Shown here one piece after another: positions 55,957 to 64,000 of a DNA stretch of 64,000 nt. The number at the start of each line of letters is the position of its first letter. The stretch's first letter is position 1. This DNA is from Methanobacteriota archaeon (lineage in GTDB: Archaea > Thermoplasmatota > Thermoplasmata > Thermoplasmatales > ARK-15), in the NCBI GenBank assembly GCA_009758405.1, contig WSBC01000004.1, positions 178,634 to 242,633 on the forward strand. The letters run 5' to 3'. Under the pieces are notes generated by a model, which was not told the origin of the DNA, did no database searches, and worked only from the letters and a program-made list of their open reading frames with translations. The position numbers and the translations under genes were made by a program.

Positions 55957-58695
55957 ATGAGTGAGAGTATTGAAAAAAAATGGCAGAAAAGCTGGAAAGA
56001 GAATCATATATTTGAACCCTCAATAGATGGAAAAAAATTCTTTATTACTGTACCTTATCCCTATGCAAATGGCCCTCTTCATATTGGTCATGGAAGGGCT
56101 TATACCTATGGGGATGTTATTGCAAGGTTTAAGAGAATGCAGGGATACAATGTTTTATTTCCAATGGCTTTTCATGTTACTGGAACACCGATCCTTGCAA
56201 TAGCCGATTCAATTAAAAATGGAAACAAGGAGACCATTGATCTTTACAAATCCTATCTTAATCTATATGAGGATAATGAGGAAAGGATTAACGGTATAAT
56301 TGAGGGCTTTAAGGATCCTGAAAGGATTGCCCTTTATTTTTCTGAAAAAATACAGAGAGACTTTGAAACAATAGGATATTCTATAGATTGGAGAAAAAAA
56401 TTCCATACAGGAGAGACATATTACAATAAATTTGTTGAATGGCAATACAAGAAGCTATACGAAATGGGATACCTAAAGAAGGGTGATTATCCCATCACCT
56501 TTAGCATTGTGGATGGCAATCCTGTTGGCGAAGATGACATTAAGGATGGTGACACGGACAAGGTATCAATAATTGAATATATTGCTATAAAATTCAAATT
56601 TCAGGATGGATATATATTGGCTGGTACTTTAAGACCTGAAACCATATTTGGTGTTACAAACATATGGGTTAATCCAGAGGCACTGTATTTTAAGGTAAGG
56701 TCAGGTAGCGAATTCTATTTTGTAAGCAAGGAGGCATTTGAAAAACTAAAATATCAGATATATGATGTTGAAAAGGTAGAGGAATACAGGGGTGAATTTT
56801 TTGTAAATAAATTTGCTATGGAACCTTTGAATGGTAGAGAAATTCCAATATTGCCAGCTAGATTTGTAGATCCGGATAATGCCACTGGATTTGTTAAATC
56901 TGTACCTGCCCATGCACCCTATGATTATGTTGCACTAAGGGATATAAACTTCTGGGAGGGAAAGATAAATCCAATTTTGGTGATAAATATAAAGGGCATC
57001 GATGGTATTCCTGCCAAGGAATTTGTTGAAAGGAATGGAATTAAGGATCAAATGGATCCTGCTCTTGAAAAATTATCTGAGGAAATCTACAGACTCGAAT
57101 ACTATCATGGTACTATGGGTGAAAACTGTGGGGAGTTCTCAGGGAAATTGGTACAGGATATAAAAGATAGAATAAAGGAATGGATAATTAATAAAGGTTA
57201 TGGAATAAAATTCTACGAAACATCAAGAAAAGCTGTAACAAGATCTGGAAATAAGGTGATAGTTGCGGTTGTGAAAGGACAGTGGTTCCTGGACTATTCT
57301 AATCAGGAATGGAAGAAAAAAACACATGAACTAATAGATTCAATGGAATTTTATCCTCCCTCATTTGCACAGCAATTCCACGATGTTGTGGACTGGTTAA
57401 GAGAGAGACCCTGCGTAAGGAAGAGGGGCCTGGGAACAAAGTTCCCATTTGAGGATGGATGGATAATAGAATCCCTTTCCGATAGCACCATATATACAGC
57501 ATTTTACACTATAATAGACAAAATAAGGGAATACAATATAAAGCCAGAAGAATTGGATGAGGCAGTATTTGATTATATTTTCAATGGCAAATACTCTCCA
57601 GGATTAGAAAAATTCAAAGAGATTAGGAATTTATTTGAATACTGGTATCCTGTTGATCTTAGAGTTTCCTCTCTTGCACATTTGAGTAATCACTTTACCT
57701 TTTATCTATTTCATCATGCAGCAATATTTGAGAAAAAGCATCTTCCTAGGGGAATAATGGTACTGGGAATGCTTATTAGCGAAGGGGCTAAGATGTCAAA
57801 ATCAAAGGGAAATGTGATACCCCTTGCAACAATAGCAGAAAAATATTCAGCGGACCTATTTAGGCTTTACATAGTAGCAAATGCAGACTTTGATACTGTA
57901 CTAGACTGGAGGGAGGTTGAGGTAAAGTCACTTGAAAAGAAGCTAGAAAAATTTAAGTCTATTGTTGAGGATTCTATAGGTCTTCCTTTTATGAATGAAC
58001 TTAATTATATGGATCAATATATAATAAATATTTTTAAGGTGAGGTTGAAGAAGGCATATGAATATATGGATAATTATAAGTTCAGGGATGCAATGGTGGA
58101 GATTTTCTTTAACTTTCTTAATGATATAAAATATTATGAGAAAAGGGAAGGCGAGGAAAGAAGAAAAAAAATTATTAGAAATATTCTTGAAGATTGGTTA
58201 AAGGCACTTGCACCTGTAATTCCTCATTTGTGTGAAGAGTACTGGCACAGGCTAGGCCACCAGAATTTTATATCCATAGAAAAATATCCTGTTACAGAGG
58301 ATATAGATTATTCAATTATAGATTCTGTTAACTATATTGAAGAGATACTTGAGGACATAAGGAACATTTTAAAGGTATCTGGGATTGTACCGAAAAGAAT
58401 TTATATTTATACTTCAAGTGAGAGGGCAAGGAAACTAATGATGATTGCAAAGGAGGATAAGTCAAGGGCATTCAAAGAGGCAAAGGATAAAACGGAGATT
58501 TCTTTAATAAAGCAAATAATCTCACAGAGACTATTTGAAAAGAAATGTCCTGAAAATGAGGAAGAAATAATTAAAAAATCGATTTCTTATATGGAAAGGG
58601 AGCTTAACTGCGAAATTTTACTGAATTCGAACGAGGACCCTGGAAAAAAGAGGGCTTATGCATTACCATGTAAGCCTTCAATATTCATAACCTGA
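55957..58695 (+). CDS. leuS: Leucyl-tRNA synthetase, archaeal type
   Basis: This 912-residue class I synthetase has the HIGH motif [12 protein letters not shown] near residue 48 and KMSKSKGN in the second half of the Rossmann domain (about residue 613). The CP1 editing domain lies between ([13 protein letters not shown] and the aspartate-bearing [11 protein letters not shown]). The C-terminal extension with the helical anticodon domain is archaeal/eukaryotic in type. It converges with the transaldolase gene (11-base overlap). Confidence 0.96.
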   Translation: MSESIEKKWQKSWKENHIFEPSIDGKKFFITVPYPYANGPLHIGHGRAYTYGDVIARFKRMQGYNVLFPMAFHVTGTPILAIADSIKNGNKETIDLYKSYLNLYEDNEERINGIIEGFKDPERIALYFSEKIQRDFETIGYSIDWRKKFHTGETYYNKFVEWQYKKLYEMGYLKKGDYPITFSIVDGNPVGEDDIKDGDTDKVSIIEYIAIKFKFQDGYILAGTLRPETIFGVTNIWVNPEALYFKVRSGSEFYFVSKEAFEKLKYQIYDVEKVEEYRGEFFVNKFAMEPLNGREIPILPARFVDPDNATGFVKSVPAHAPYDYVALRDINFWEGKINPILVINIKGIDGIPAKEFVERNGIKDQMDPALEKLSEEIYRLEYYHGTMGENCGEFSGKLVQDIKDRIKEWIINKGYGIKFYETSRKAVTRSGNKVIVAVVKGQWFLDYSNQEWKKKTHELIDSMEFYPPSFAQQFHDVVDWLRERPCVRKRGLGTKFPFEDGWIIESLSDSTIYTAFYTIIDKIREYNIKPEELDEAVFDYIFNGKYSPGLEKFKEIRNLFEYWYPVDLRVSSLAHLSNHFTFYLFHHAAIFEKKHLPRGIMVLGMLISEGAKMSKSKGNVIPLATIAEKYSADLFRLYIVANADFDTVLDWREVEVKSLEKKLEKFKSIVEDSIGLPFMNELNYMDQYIINIFKVRLKKAYEYMDNYKFRDAMVEIFFNFLNDIKYYEKREGEERRKKIIRNILEDWLKALAPVIPHLCEEYWHRLGHQNFISIEKYPVTEDIDYSIIDSVNYIEEILEDIRNILKVSGIVPKRIYIYTSSERARKLMMIAKEDKSRAFKEAKDKTEISLIKQIISQRLFEKKCPENEEEIIKKSISYMERELNCEILLNSNEDPGKKRAYALPCKPSIFIT

Positions 58696-59335
58696 CCTTT
58701 TTCCAGTCCTCTAGGAACCTGCTTATGCCCTCATCCGTCTTTGGATGCATTAAAAGTTTTTCAAGTACCTGGTAAGGCATTGTCACTATATCCGCACCTA
58801 TCAATGATGCCTCATAAACATGAATAGGGTGTCTTACACTAGCAACAATTATTTCTGTGCTATAGTTATAATTTTTAAATATTGTTTTAAGGTCCTCTAC
58901 TACCCTCATTCCATATTCACCTATATCATCTAATCTACCTACGAATGGAGAAACATATGATGCCCCAGCCTTAGCTGCAAGCAATCCCTGATTACTTGAA
59001 AAAACGAGGGTAGCATTTGTCCTTATGCCCTTAGTGGATAGTGTTTTAATTACCTTCAGGCCTTCCATTGTAACAGGTAATTTTATCACCACATTATTCC
59101 CTAGGGATGCAAGTTCCTCCGCCTCCTTTACCATTTCATCATGCTTAAGGGAAGTTACCTCAAGGCTGACTGGCCCAGGTACCTCTCTCAATATTTGCAT
59201 AACTATTTCCCTAAAAGTCCCCCTATGTGACTCCTTTGAGATAAGTGTTGGGTTTGTTGTAACTCCATCCAAAATACCAAGCGCAAGGGATTTCCTTATT
59301 TCATCAATATTTGCGGTATCCAAAAATATTTTCAT
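58685..59335 (-). CDS. tal: Transaldolase (MipB/TalC type)
   Basis: This 216-residue short transaldolase of the TalC/MipB group transfers a dihydroxyacetone unit. The N-terminus [17 protein letters not shown] and the Schiff-base lysine in [11 protein letters not shown] are diagnostic, with TNATLVFS and SPFVGRLDD in the barrel. It is last in the operon with the split transketolase (4-base overlap). A fructose-6-phosphate aldolase activity is a less likely alternative in this context. Confidence 0.92.
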   Translation of the reverse strand: MKIFLDTANIDEIRKSLALGILDGVTTNPTLISKESHRGTFREIVMQILREVPGPVSLEVTSLKHDEMVKEAEELASLGNNVVIKLPVTMEGLKVIKTLSTKGIRTNATLVFSSNQGLLAAKAGASYVSPFVGRLDDIGEYGMRVVEDLKTIFKNYNYSTEIIVASVRHPIHVYEASLIGADIVTMPYQVLEKLLMHPKTDEGISRFLEDWKKVRL

Positions 59336-60255
59336 GATCTCACCATTAAAATTGCCTTTTCAAATATATTTTTTGCGCTTATCCCATATTTATCCAAGAG
59401 TTCCCAACCTGGACCACTTTCACCAAATGTATCATTTATTCCAATCCTTATCAACCTGGCTGGACTATATTCAGAGAGAATTTCTGCCACCCTTGATCCA
59501 AGACCATTGAAAATCGTATGTTCCTCCACAGTTATTATCCTTCCAGTTTTTCTGGAATATTTTATAATAAGATCCCTGTCTATGGGCTTAAGTGTATGCA
59601 TATGTATTACTGAGGCAGAAATACCAACGTTTGAAAGGTTTTCAGCCGCTTCCAATGCCCTGCCCAGAACAATCCCTGTTGAAAATATTGCTAAATCTTC
59701 ACCCTCTCTGATAACAATACCTTTACCAATTTTGAATTCTGCATCCTTAAGCAATGTAGGCACCTTTTCCCTTGAAAGTCTTACATAAAATGGTCCATTC
59801 TTATAGGCGATTTCCTCTATTACCCTTCTTGTTTCTGGGGCATCTGCCGGTGCTATAACTGAAAAATTTGGAAGACCAGACATTATCCCAAGATCCTCTA
59901 GCATCTGGTGTGTAGCACCATCCTCACCTACTGTGATGCCGCCGTGGGTTGCAACAATCTTTACATTCGCATTCGTATATGCAACGCTCTGTCTTATAAC
60001 ATCGTATGCCCTGCCTACAATAAATACAGCAAATGAACTTGCAAAGGGTATTTTTCCTGAAAGTGCAAGACCTGCAGCAACACCAATCATATTCTGTTCC
60101 TGTATACCCATATTGAAGAATCTATCAGGATAAGCCCTCTGGAATAAGGATGTGTGTGTAGAGGAAGAAAGATCTGCATCAAGCACAACAATCCTTTTAT
60201 CCGTTCCTAGTTTTACCAGGGTTTCGCCATAGGCCTGTCTCTGACTCTCATTCAT
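59332..60255 (-). CDS. Transketolase, C-terminal subunit
   Basis: This 307-residue protein corresponds to the Pyr and C-terminal domains of transketolase (split type, as in many archaea). The N-terminal [42 protein letters not shown] (cofactor glutamate), [13 protein letters not shown] and [11 protein letters not shown] are typical. It overlaps the N-terminal subunit and the transaldolase gene by 4 bases on each side. Confidence 0.95.
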   Translation of the reverse strand: MNESQRQAYGETLVKLGTDKRIVVLDADLSSSTHTSLFQRAYPDRFFNMGIQEQNMIGVAAGLALSGKIPFASSFAVFIVGRAYDVIRQSVAYTNANVKIVATHGGITVGEDGATHQMLEDLGIMSGLPNFSVIAPADAPETRRVIEEIAYKNGPFYVRLSREKVPTLLKDAEFKIGKGIVIREGEDLAIFSTGIVLGRALEAAENLSNVGISASVIHMHTLKPIDRDLIIKYSRKTGRIITVEEHTIFNGLGSRVAEILSEYSPARLIRIGINDTFGESGPGWELLDKYGISAKNIFEKAILMVRS

Positions 60256-61100
60256 TCAATTTCCCCCTTTTTAATACTCATTTCCTTTTCATTCAACTCT
60301 TGCATGGCCTTTTCAAACTGTTCCTTGTTTGGTGCCTTTCCATGGAACTCATGTGTATTTTCCATAAAGGACACACCTTTTCCCTTAACAGTCCTCGCTA
60401 TTATTATATTTGGCCTACCGTTACTCTGCTTTGATTTTTCAATTGCATCGATCAATTCCTCAACATTATGACCATTTACTGTATACACATTCCATCTAAA
60501 AGCCCTAAACTTTTCTTCAATCGGTTCGAGTGAAAGTATTTTTTCTGTAGCACCATCTAATTGAAACATATTTCTATCGAGAATTGCTATTAAATTATCA
60601 AGATTATTATGTGCGGCACTTAAGGCAGCCTCCCATACTATGCCCTCATTACATTCTCCATCCCCAAGGAGTACATAAACCTTAAAATCCTTTTTATCTA
60701 TTTTACCAGAAATTGCCATACCCACAGAGTTACTAAAACCTTGCCCCAGGGAGCCTGTTGTCATATCAACACCAGGGACATGTATGGTGGGATGACCCTG
60801 TAACCTTGAATTTATCCTCCTAAATGTAAAAAGTTCTTCAATGGGGAAAAAACCCCTTAGGGCCAGGGCTGCATAATATGCGGCAGAGGCATGTCCCTTG
60901 CTTAGAACAAACCTATCCCTCTCATCCCATCCTGGGTTTTTAGGATCCACCCTTAAAACCTTGAAATATAATGTGGCAAGTATATCTGCAGCAGAAAGAG
61001 ATCCCCCAGGATGACCGGACTGGGCATTGTATATCATTCTCAGCGATAATTTCCTTATTTCATTTGCCTTTAGCAATATTTCCTGAATTTCAGTATTCAT
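60252..61100 (-). CDS. Transketolase, N-terminal (TPP-binding) subunit
   Basis: This ~282-residue subunit carries the thiamine-diphosphate-binding half. The TPP motif GDGECNEG appears before the helix region and LDRNMFQLDG. N-terminal AQSGHPGGSLSAADI and SKGHASAAYYA are family signatures. I start at ATG 61100, which overlaps the GNAT stop; a longer frame to 61133 adds 11 unneeded residues. Its cofactor is the end product of the thi cluster. Confidence 0.95.
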   Translation of the reverse strand: MNTEIQEILLKANEIRKLSLRMIYNAQSGHPGGSLSAADILATLYFKVLRVDPKNPGWDERDRFVLSKGHASAAYYAALALRGFFPIEELFTFRRINSRLQGHPTIHVPGVDMTTGSLGQGFSNSVGMAISGKIDKKDFKVYVLLGDGECNEGIVWEAALSAAHNNLDNLIAILDRNMFQLDGATEKILSLEPIEEKFRAFRWNVYTVNGHNVEELIDAIEKSKQSNGRPNIIIARTVKGKGVSFMENTHEFHGKAPNKEQFEKAMQELNEKEMSIKKGEIE

Positions 61101-61518
61101 CAGAATCCCTCTTCGTAAAGTAGAAAATATCATTGTGCTTATTATATCCCTTAGAATGAAAGAGTTCCTGTGAGGGGATGTTCCAATCTTCTATAAGTGC
61201 AGCAAAAAGATGTATACCCCTTTCTCTGAATATCTCTTCAGATTTATCAATGAGGGACTTGGCAATACCTTTTCTCCTATAGTCTGGATCTACAGCAAGT
61301 CTGTTTATCCAGCCCTTCCTCCCATCATCGGTCAATAAAACCACCCCAACAAGTTTTCCATTATCATAGGCCCCAAGGAACATCTGTGGATTTTTTTCCA
61401 TTTGTTTCAAAATAAAATCCTTGCTATCTCTACCCTTGGGCTTAAATTTTAAACCGGCCCTTACCCATAGGGCAACAACATCATCATAATCCTCATAAGA
61501 AAGAAATTTAAACTCCAT
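61090..61518 (-). CDS. GNAT-family N-acetyltransferase
   Basis: This ~142-residue GNAT fold has acetyl-CoA motif A VDPDYRRKGIAKSLIDKSEEIF. The N-terminal FLSYEDYDDVVALW and C-terminal HSKGYNKHNDIFYF strand follow the family layout. ATG 61518 is the usual GNAT start; a frame from 61563 is open and adds 15 residues. The acceptor is unknown. The gene is embedded in the mtaB-transketolase operon. Confidence 0.82.
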   Translation of the reverse strand: MEFKFLSYEDYDDVVALWVRAGLKFKPKGRDSKDFILKQMEKNPQMFLGAYDNGKLVGVVLLTDDGRKGWINRLAVDPDYRRKGIAKSLIDKSEEIFRERGIHLFAALIEDWNIPSQELFHSKGYNKHNDIFYFTKRDSDEY

Positions 61519-61568
61519 GGTTGAAACATAATGTGATTTAAATCTTAAATCTTTTTTTATCATTTAAA

Positions 61569-62756
61569 CTACATTCTTTTACCAATAAGATAATATGGTG
61601 TGTATGATTCTATCTTTACATAATAATAATTGTTGATTTCACCGTTTTCAATTATTACTGGCCTATATCCCTCAGTTCTGCCAAGATACCCTAACTTACC
61701 CTTTTCTGTGACCAATATATCCATAAATTTACCCACTAAGATGGAATTTCTCTTTTCACTTATCTCCCTATGCAATTCAGTTAACCTTTTTGACCATTCC
61801 TTTGCAATTGCAGATTTAACTGGCTTAAGGTAGAATGCAAGTGTTCCCTCCCTTGGCGAATACCTTGTAATATTCATTATATCTGGTTCGGATCTTAATG
61901 CCACATTTACCGTGCTATTAAATGTATCTTCATCTTCGCCTGGAAATCCTACTATTACATCCGTTGATAATGTATAATGATCAAAATTGCTCTTTATCTT
62001 TTCAACTATTTTAAGGAAATCGAATGCTGAATAATCTCTACCCATTGCCTTGAGTATTTTATCATCACCGCTTTGGAAAGGAATATGTAAAAATTTGAAT
62101 ATTTTTTTTGATTTAAAAGATTGGATTAGATCATCAATTATCTCAATTGTATTGGAGGGTTCCATCATGCCCACACGTACCTTAAAATCCCCCTCTATTT
62201 CTTCTATTTTATTTAGCAATGATGGCAAATCAGTATTTATATCCCTACCATAGGCCGCTGTGTCAAGGGCAGTTAGTCTTATTTCCTTTACACCTTTCTT
62301 TACTGCGTCTTTTACTTTTTCAATTATTTTTTCTTCCTTATAACTCTTTAATGCCCCCCTAGCAATCTTAGATATACAATATGTACAATGCCCATTACAT
62401 CCCTGTGCAATTGGAATGCTAACATAATTTTCCAGGCAGGGGTTTTTAAAATTATCTAGATTAAATTGTCTTGGTGTAAATAATTCTACCCCATGAAAAT
62501 CTTTTAGAAGCTCTGGCCTTGCAGCAGGGAGACAGCCTGCAACAATGATTTTTTTATTTTTTGAATATAAATCCCTTATCCTTGAGACCATATGATTTTC
62601 AGTATGCTTTATTACAACACAGGTACCAATTATAATTATATCAGCATTTTCTGGGGATTCTACTAGATTATATCCACTATCAATGAATTCTTGTACGAAA
62701 TATTCTGTTTCAGCCTGATTTAGTGTACAACCATATCTCTCATAGTAAATATTCAC
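61569..62756 (-). CDS. tRNA t6A37 methylthiotransferase (MtaB/CDKAL1-like)
   Basis: This 395-residue radical SAM methylthiotransferase converts t6A37 to ms2t6A37. The N-terminal UPF0004 cluster uses C10 (YGCTLNQAE), Cys in IGTCVV and Cys in AGCLPAA. The radical SAM motif is CNGHCTYC. HIPFQSGDDKIL and DVIVGFPGEDE are signatures, and a TRAM domain (~330-395) is C-terminal. It acts on the modification produced by KEOPS, whose Cgi121 subunit is encoded at 20444-20833. Confidence 0.94.
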   Translation of the reverse strand: MNIYYERYGCTLNQAETEYFVQEFIDSGYNLVESPENADIIIIGTCVVIKHTENHMVSRIRDLYSKNKKIIVAGCLPAARPELLKDFHGVELFTPRQFNLDNFKNPCLENYVSIPIAQGCNGHCTYCISKIARGALKSYKEEKIIEKVKDAVKKGVKEIRLTALDTAAYGRDINTDLPSLLNKIEEIEGDFKVRVGMMEPSNTIEIIDDLIQSFKSKKIFKFLHIPFQSGDDKILKAMGRDYSAFDFLKIVEKIKSNFDHYTLSTDVIVGFPGEDEDTFNSTVNVALRSEPDIMNITRYSPREGTLAFYLKPVKSAIAKEWSKRLTELHREISEKRNSILVGKFMDILVTEKGKLGYLGRTEGYRPVIIENGEINNYYYVKIESYTPYYLIGKRM

Positions 62757-62884
62757 AAAATTTGGATATATTGTTATTTAAAAATCTTTCTTTAAGAAGA
62801 CCCTAAAGAAATGTTAAAAATTTCATTTAAGTCCTTAGGGTTAAATTTATCTTAATTATTGTATAAGGGTATAAGGTGATTAGT

Positions 62885-64000
62885 ATGGACGATGAAAAAG
62901 AGATGATGGATTTTCTGGGAATAAAAAGCATAGAGGAGCTATTCTCTGACATTCCTGAAAGTGTTAAAATAGGGGGACTGGACATAGGTGATGGTATTGA
63001 TGAACATAGTTTAAGGATTAAGGCAAGAGAGATTCTTTCTAAAAATAAAACTTCCTTTGACATGCCAATCTTTTTAGGAGCGGGAGTTTATCAGCATTAC
63101 ATACCCTCTGGTGTATTTTCTGTAGCTTCTAGGTCCGAATTTTACACCGCCTATACTCCTTATCAGCCAGAGATATCACAGGGCATGCTGCAGACTTTAT
63201 TTGAATATCAGAGTTATATTGCCGAACTCACAGGAATGGACGTTGCAAATGCATCAATGTACGATTATGCAACTGCCCTTGGAGAGGCTGCAAGGATGGC
63301 AAATGCAATAAATGGAAAAAATGAGATTTTAATACCTAAGAATTTACAATGGGAGAAGAAAAGTGTATTGAGGAATTATGTTAAAGGTCTGGATATGAAA
63401 ATAATAGAATATCCATATGATTCTAAAACAGGTAAAATTAACATTGAAGAATTAAAAAGATTAATAAACGAAAAAACAGCTGCAGTATATGCTGAAAATC
63501 CTAATTTCTTTGGTGTAATTGATGAAAATGTTCTAAAAATTAGGGAATTTGGAAACTTTGTATTTATTGTAGGTATAAACCCTATTTCCCTAGGATTGTT
63601 AAAACCACCTGGTGATTATGGGGCGGATATAGTAATAGGTGAGGGACAGATTTTGGGAAATCCAATAAACTTTGGTGGTCCCCTTCTTGGGATATTTGCA
63701 ACTAAAATGGAGCATGTAAGAAAAATGCCTGGAAGACTCATAGGAATGTCCAAGGACAGGGATGGAAAAAGGGCTTTTGTTATGACACTACAGACAAGGG
63801 AACAACATATAAGGAGGGCAAAGGCCACAAGCAACATCTGTTCAAATGAGGCACTTTGTGCTGTATTTTCTGCAGCATACCTTTCCTTCCTGGGAAAATC
63901 AGGGCTGAAAAAACTGGCGGAAATAAACATGGGAAGGGCCGAAGAGACCAGAAAAATGATTTGTTCAATAAGGGGATACACAAACGCTCATGATTCATTA
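62885..64000 (+). CDS. gcvPA: Glycine dehydrogenase (decarboxylating) subunit 1, partial (3' end beyond window)
   Basis: An open frame starts at ATG 62885 and runs through to the right edge (372 codons), so the last ~70 residues are missing. An AAGGTGAT ribosome site lies at 62872-62879. The N-terminal half of the P-protein is recognisable: DMPIFLGAGVYQHYIPS, YTPYQPEISQGMLQTLFEYQ, NASMYDYATALGEA and the C-terminal GMSKDRDGKRAFVMTLQTREQHIRR. This subunit joins GcvPB to decarboxylate glycine. GcvPB would be expected beyond the edge. Confidence 0.95.
   Translation, partial: MDDEKEMMDFLGIKSIEELFSDIPESVKIGGLDIGDGIDEHSLRIKAREILSKNKTSFDMPIFLGAGVYQHYIPSGVFSVASRSEFYTAYTPYQPEISQGMLQTLFEYQSYIAELTGMDVANASMYDYATALGEAARMANAINGKNEILIPKNLQWEKKSVLRNYVKGLDMKIIEYPYDSKTGKINIEELKRLINEKTAAVYAENPNFFGVIDENVLKIREFGNFVFIVGINPISLGLLKPPGDYGADIVIGEGQILGNPINFGGPLLGIFATKMEHVRKMPGRLIGMSKDRDGKRAFVMTLQTREQHIRRAKATSNICSNEALCAVFSAAYLSFLGKSGLKKLAEINMGRAEETRKMICSIRGYTNAHDSL

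Overview
The window looks like chromosome of a low-GC euryarchaeon related to the Thermoplasmatales. All informational genes are archaeal: LonB, archaeal-type ThrRS and LeuRS, a single GINS subunit, Cgi121, Pth2 and an archaeal RNase P RNA. The 5S rRNA gene stands alone, as in the split rRNA genes of Thermoplasmatales. Fructose-bisphosphate aldolase/phosphatase, ThyX and a C-terminally membrane-anchored peptide-binding protein also fit a heterotrophic, wall-less archaeon. The species cannot be named from the sequence. Five tRNA genes are present: Arg(TCG), Ser(CGA), Gln(CTG), Gln(TTG) and Leu(CAG). No CRISPR array, insertion sequence or prophage is visible.

Layout. 1-4100 is the most accessory-looking part: an exported PQQ-type beta-propeller cut by the left edge, two GC-rich repeat-bearing islands bracketing a YwgA/MazF-like pair whose toxin gene is frameshifted, then tRNA-Arg. 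4105-8190 holds topoisomerase I overlapping a presenilin-type protease, an M14 deacylase and tRNA-Ser. 8195-12591 is a thiamine regulon: thiR-thiM-thiE-thiD leftward and a frameshifted thiC rightward, with a 15-bp palindrome repeated in the shared promoter region. 12588-18710 has a hydroxyacid dehydrogenase, a slipin with two NfeD proteins, tRNA-Gln, Pth2, GINS, an exported FKBP and 5S rRNA. 18758-34134 has a nitroreductase, FBP aldolase/phosphatase, Cgi121, LonB and a peptide ABC transporter with a 1635-residue binding protein and a permease carrying a propeller-like insert of about 470 residues.

34272-50291 is mostly housekeeping (ThyX, prenyl synthase, ThrRS, MetRS, RpiA, PurA, CbiA) with small ferritin-like proteins, an orphan LutB-like protein, three winged-helix regulators and several unknowns. 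50350-64000 has an S9 peptidase, RNase P RNA, tRNA-Gln, an XRE-CBS regulator, a tRNA-Leu/alaX pair, a radical SAM protein, LeuRS, a transaldolase/transketolase operon with a tRNA methylthiotransferase, and the start of gcvPA, cut by the right edge.

Metabolic picture. Peptides enter through Opp and are trimmed by the S9 peptidase. Gluconeogenesis runs through FBP aldolase/phosphatase and pentoses through transketolase, transaldolase and RpiA. Thiamine, the transketolase cofactor, is made by ThiC/D/E/M under ThiR. Two homopolymer-associated frameshifts (thiC and the MazF-like gene) may be assembly errors or real lesions, and should be resolved before either gene is called dead.
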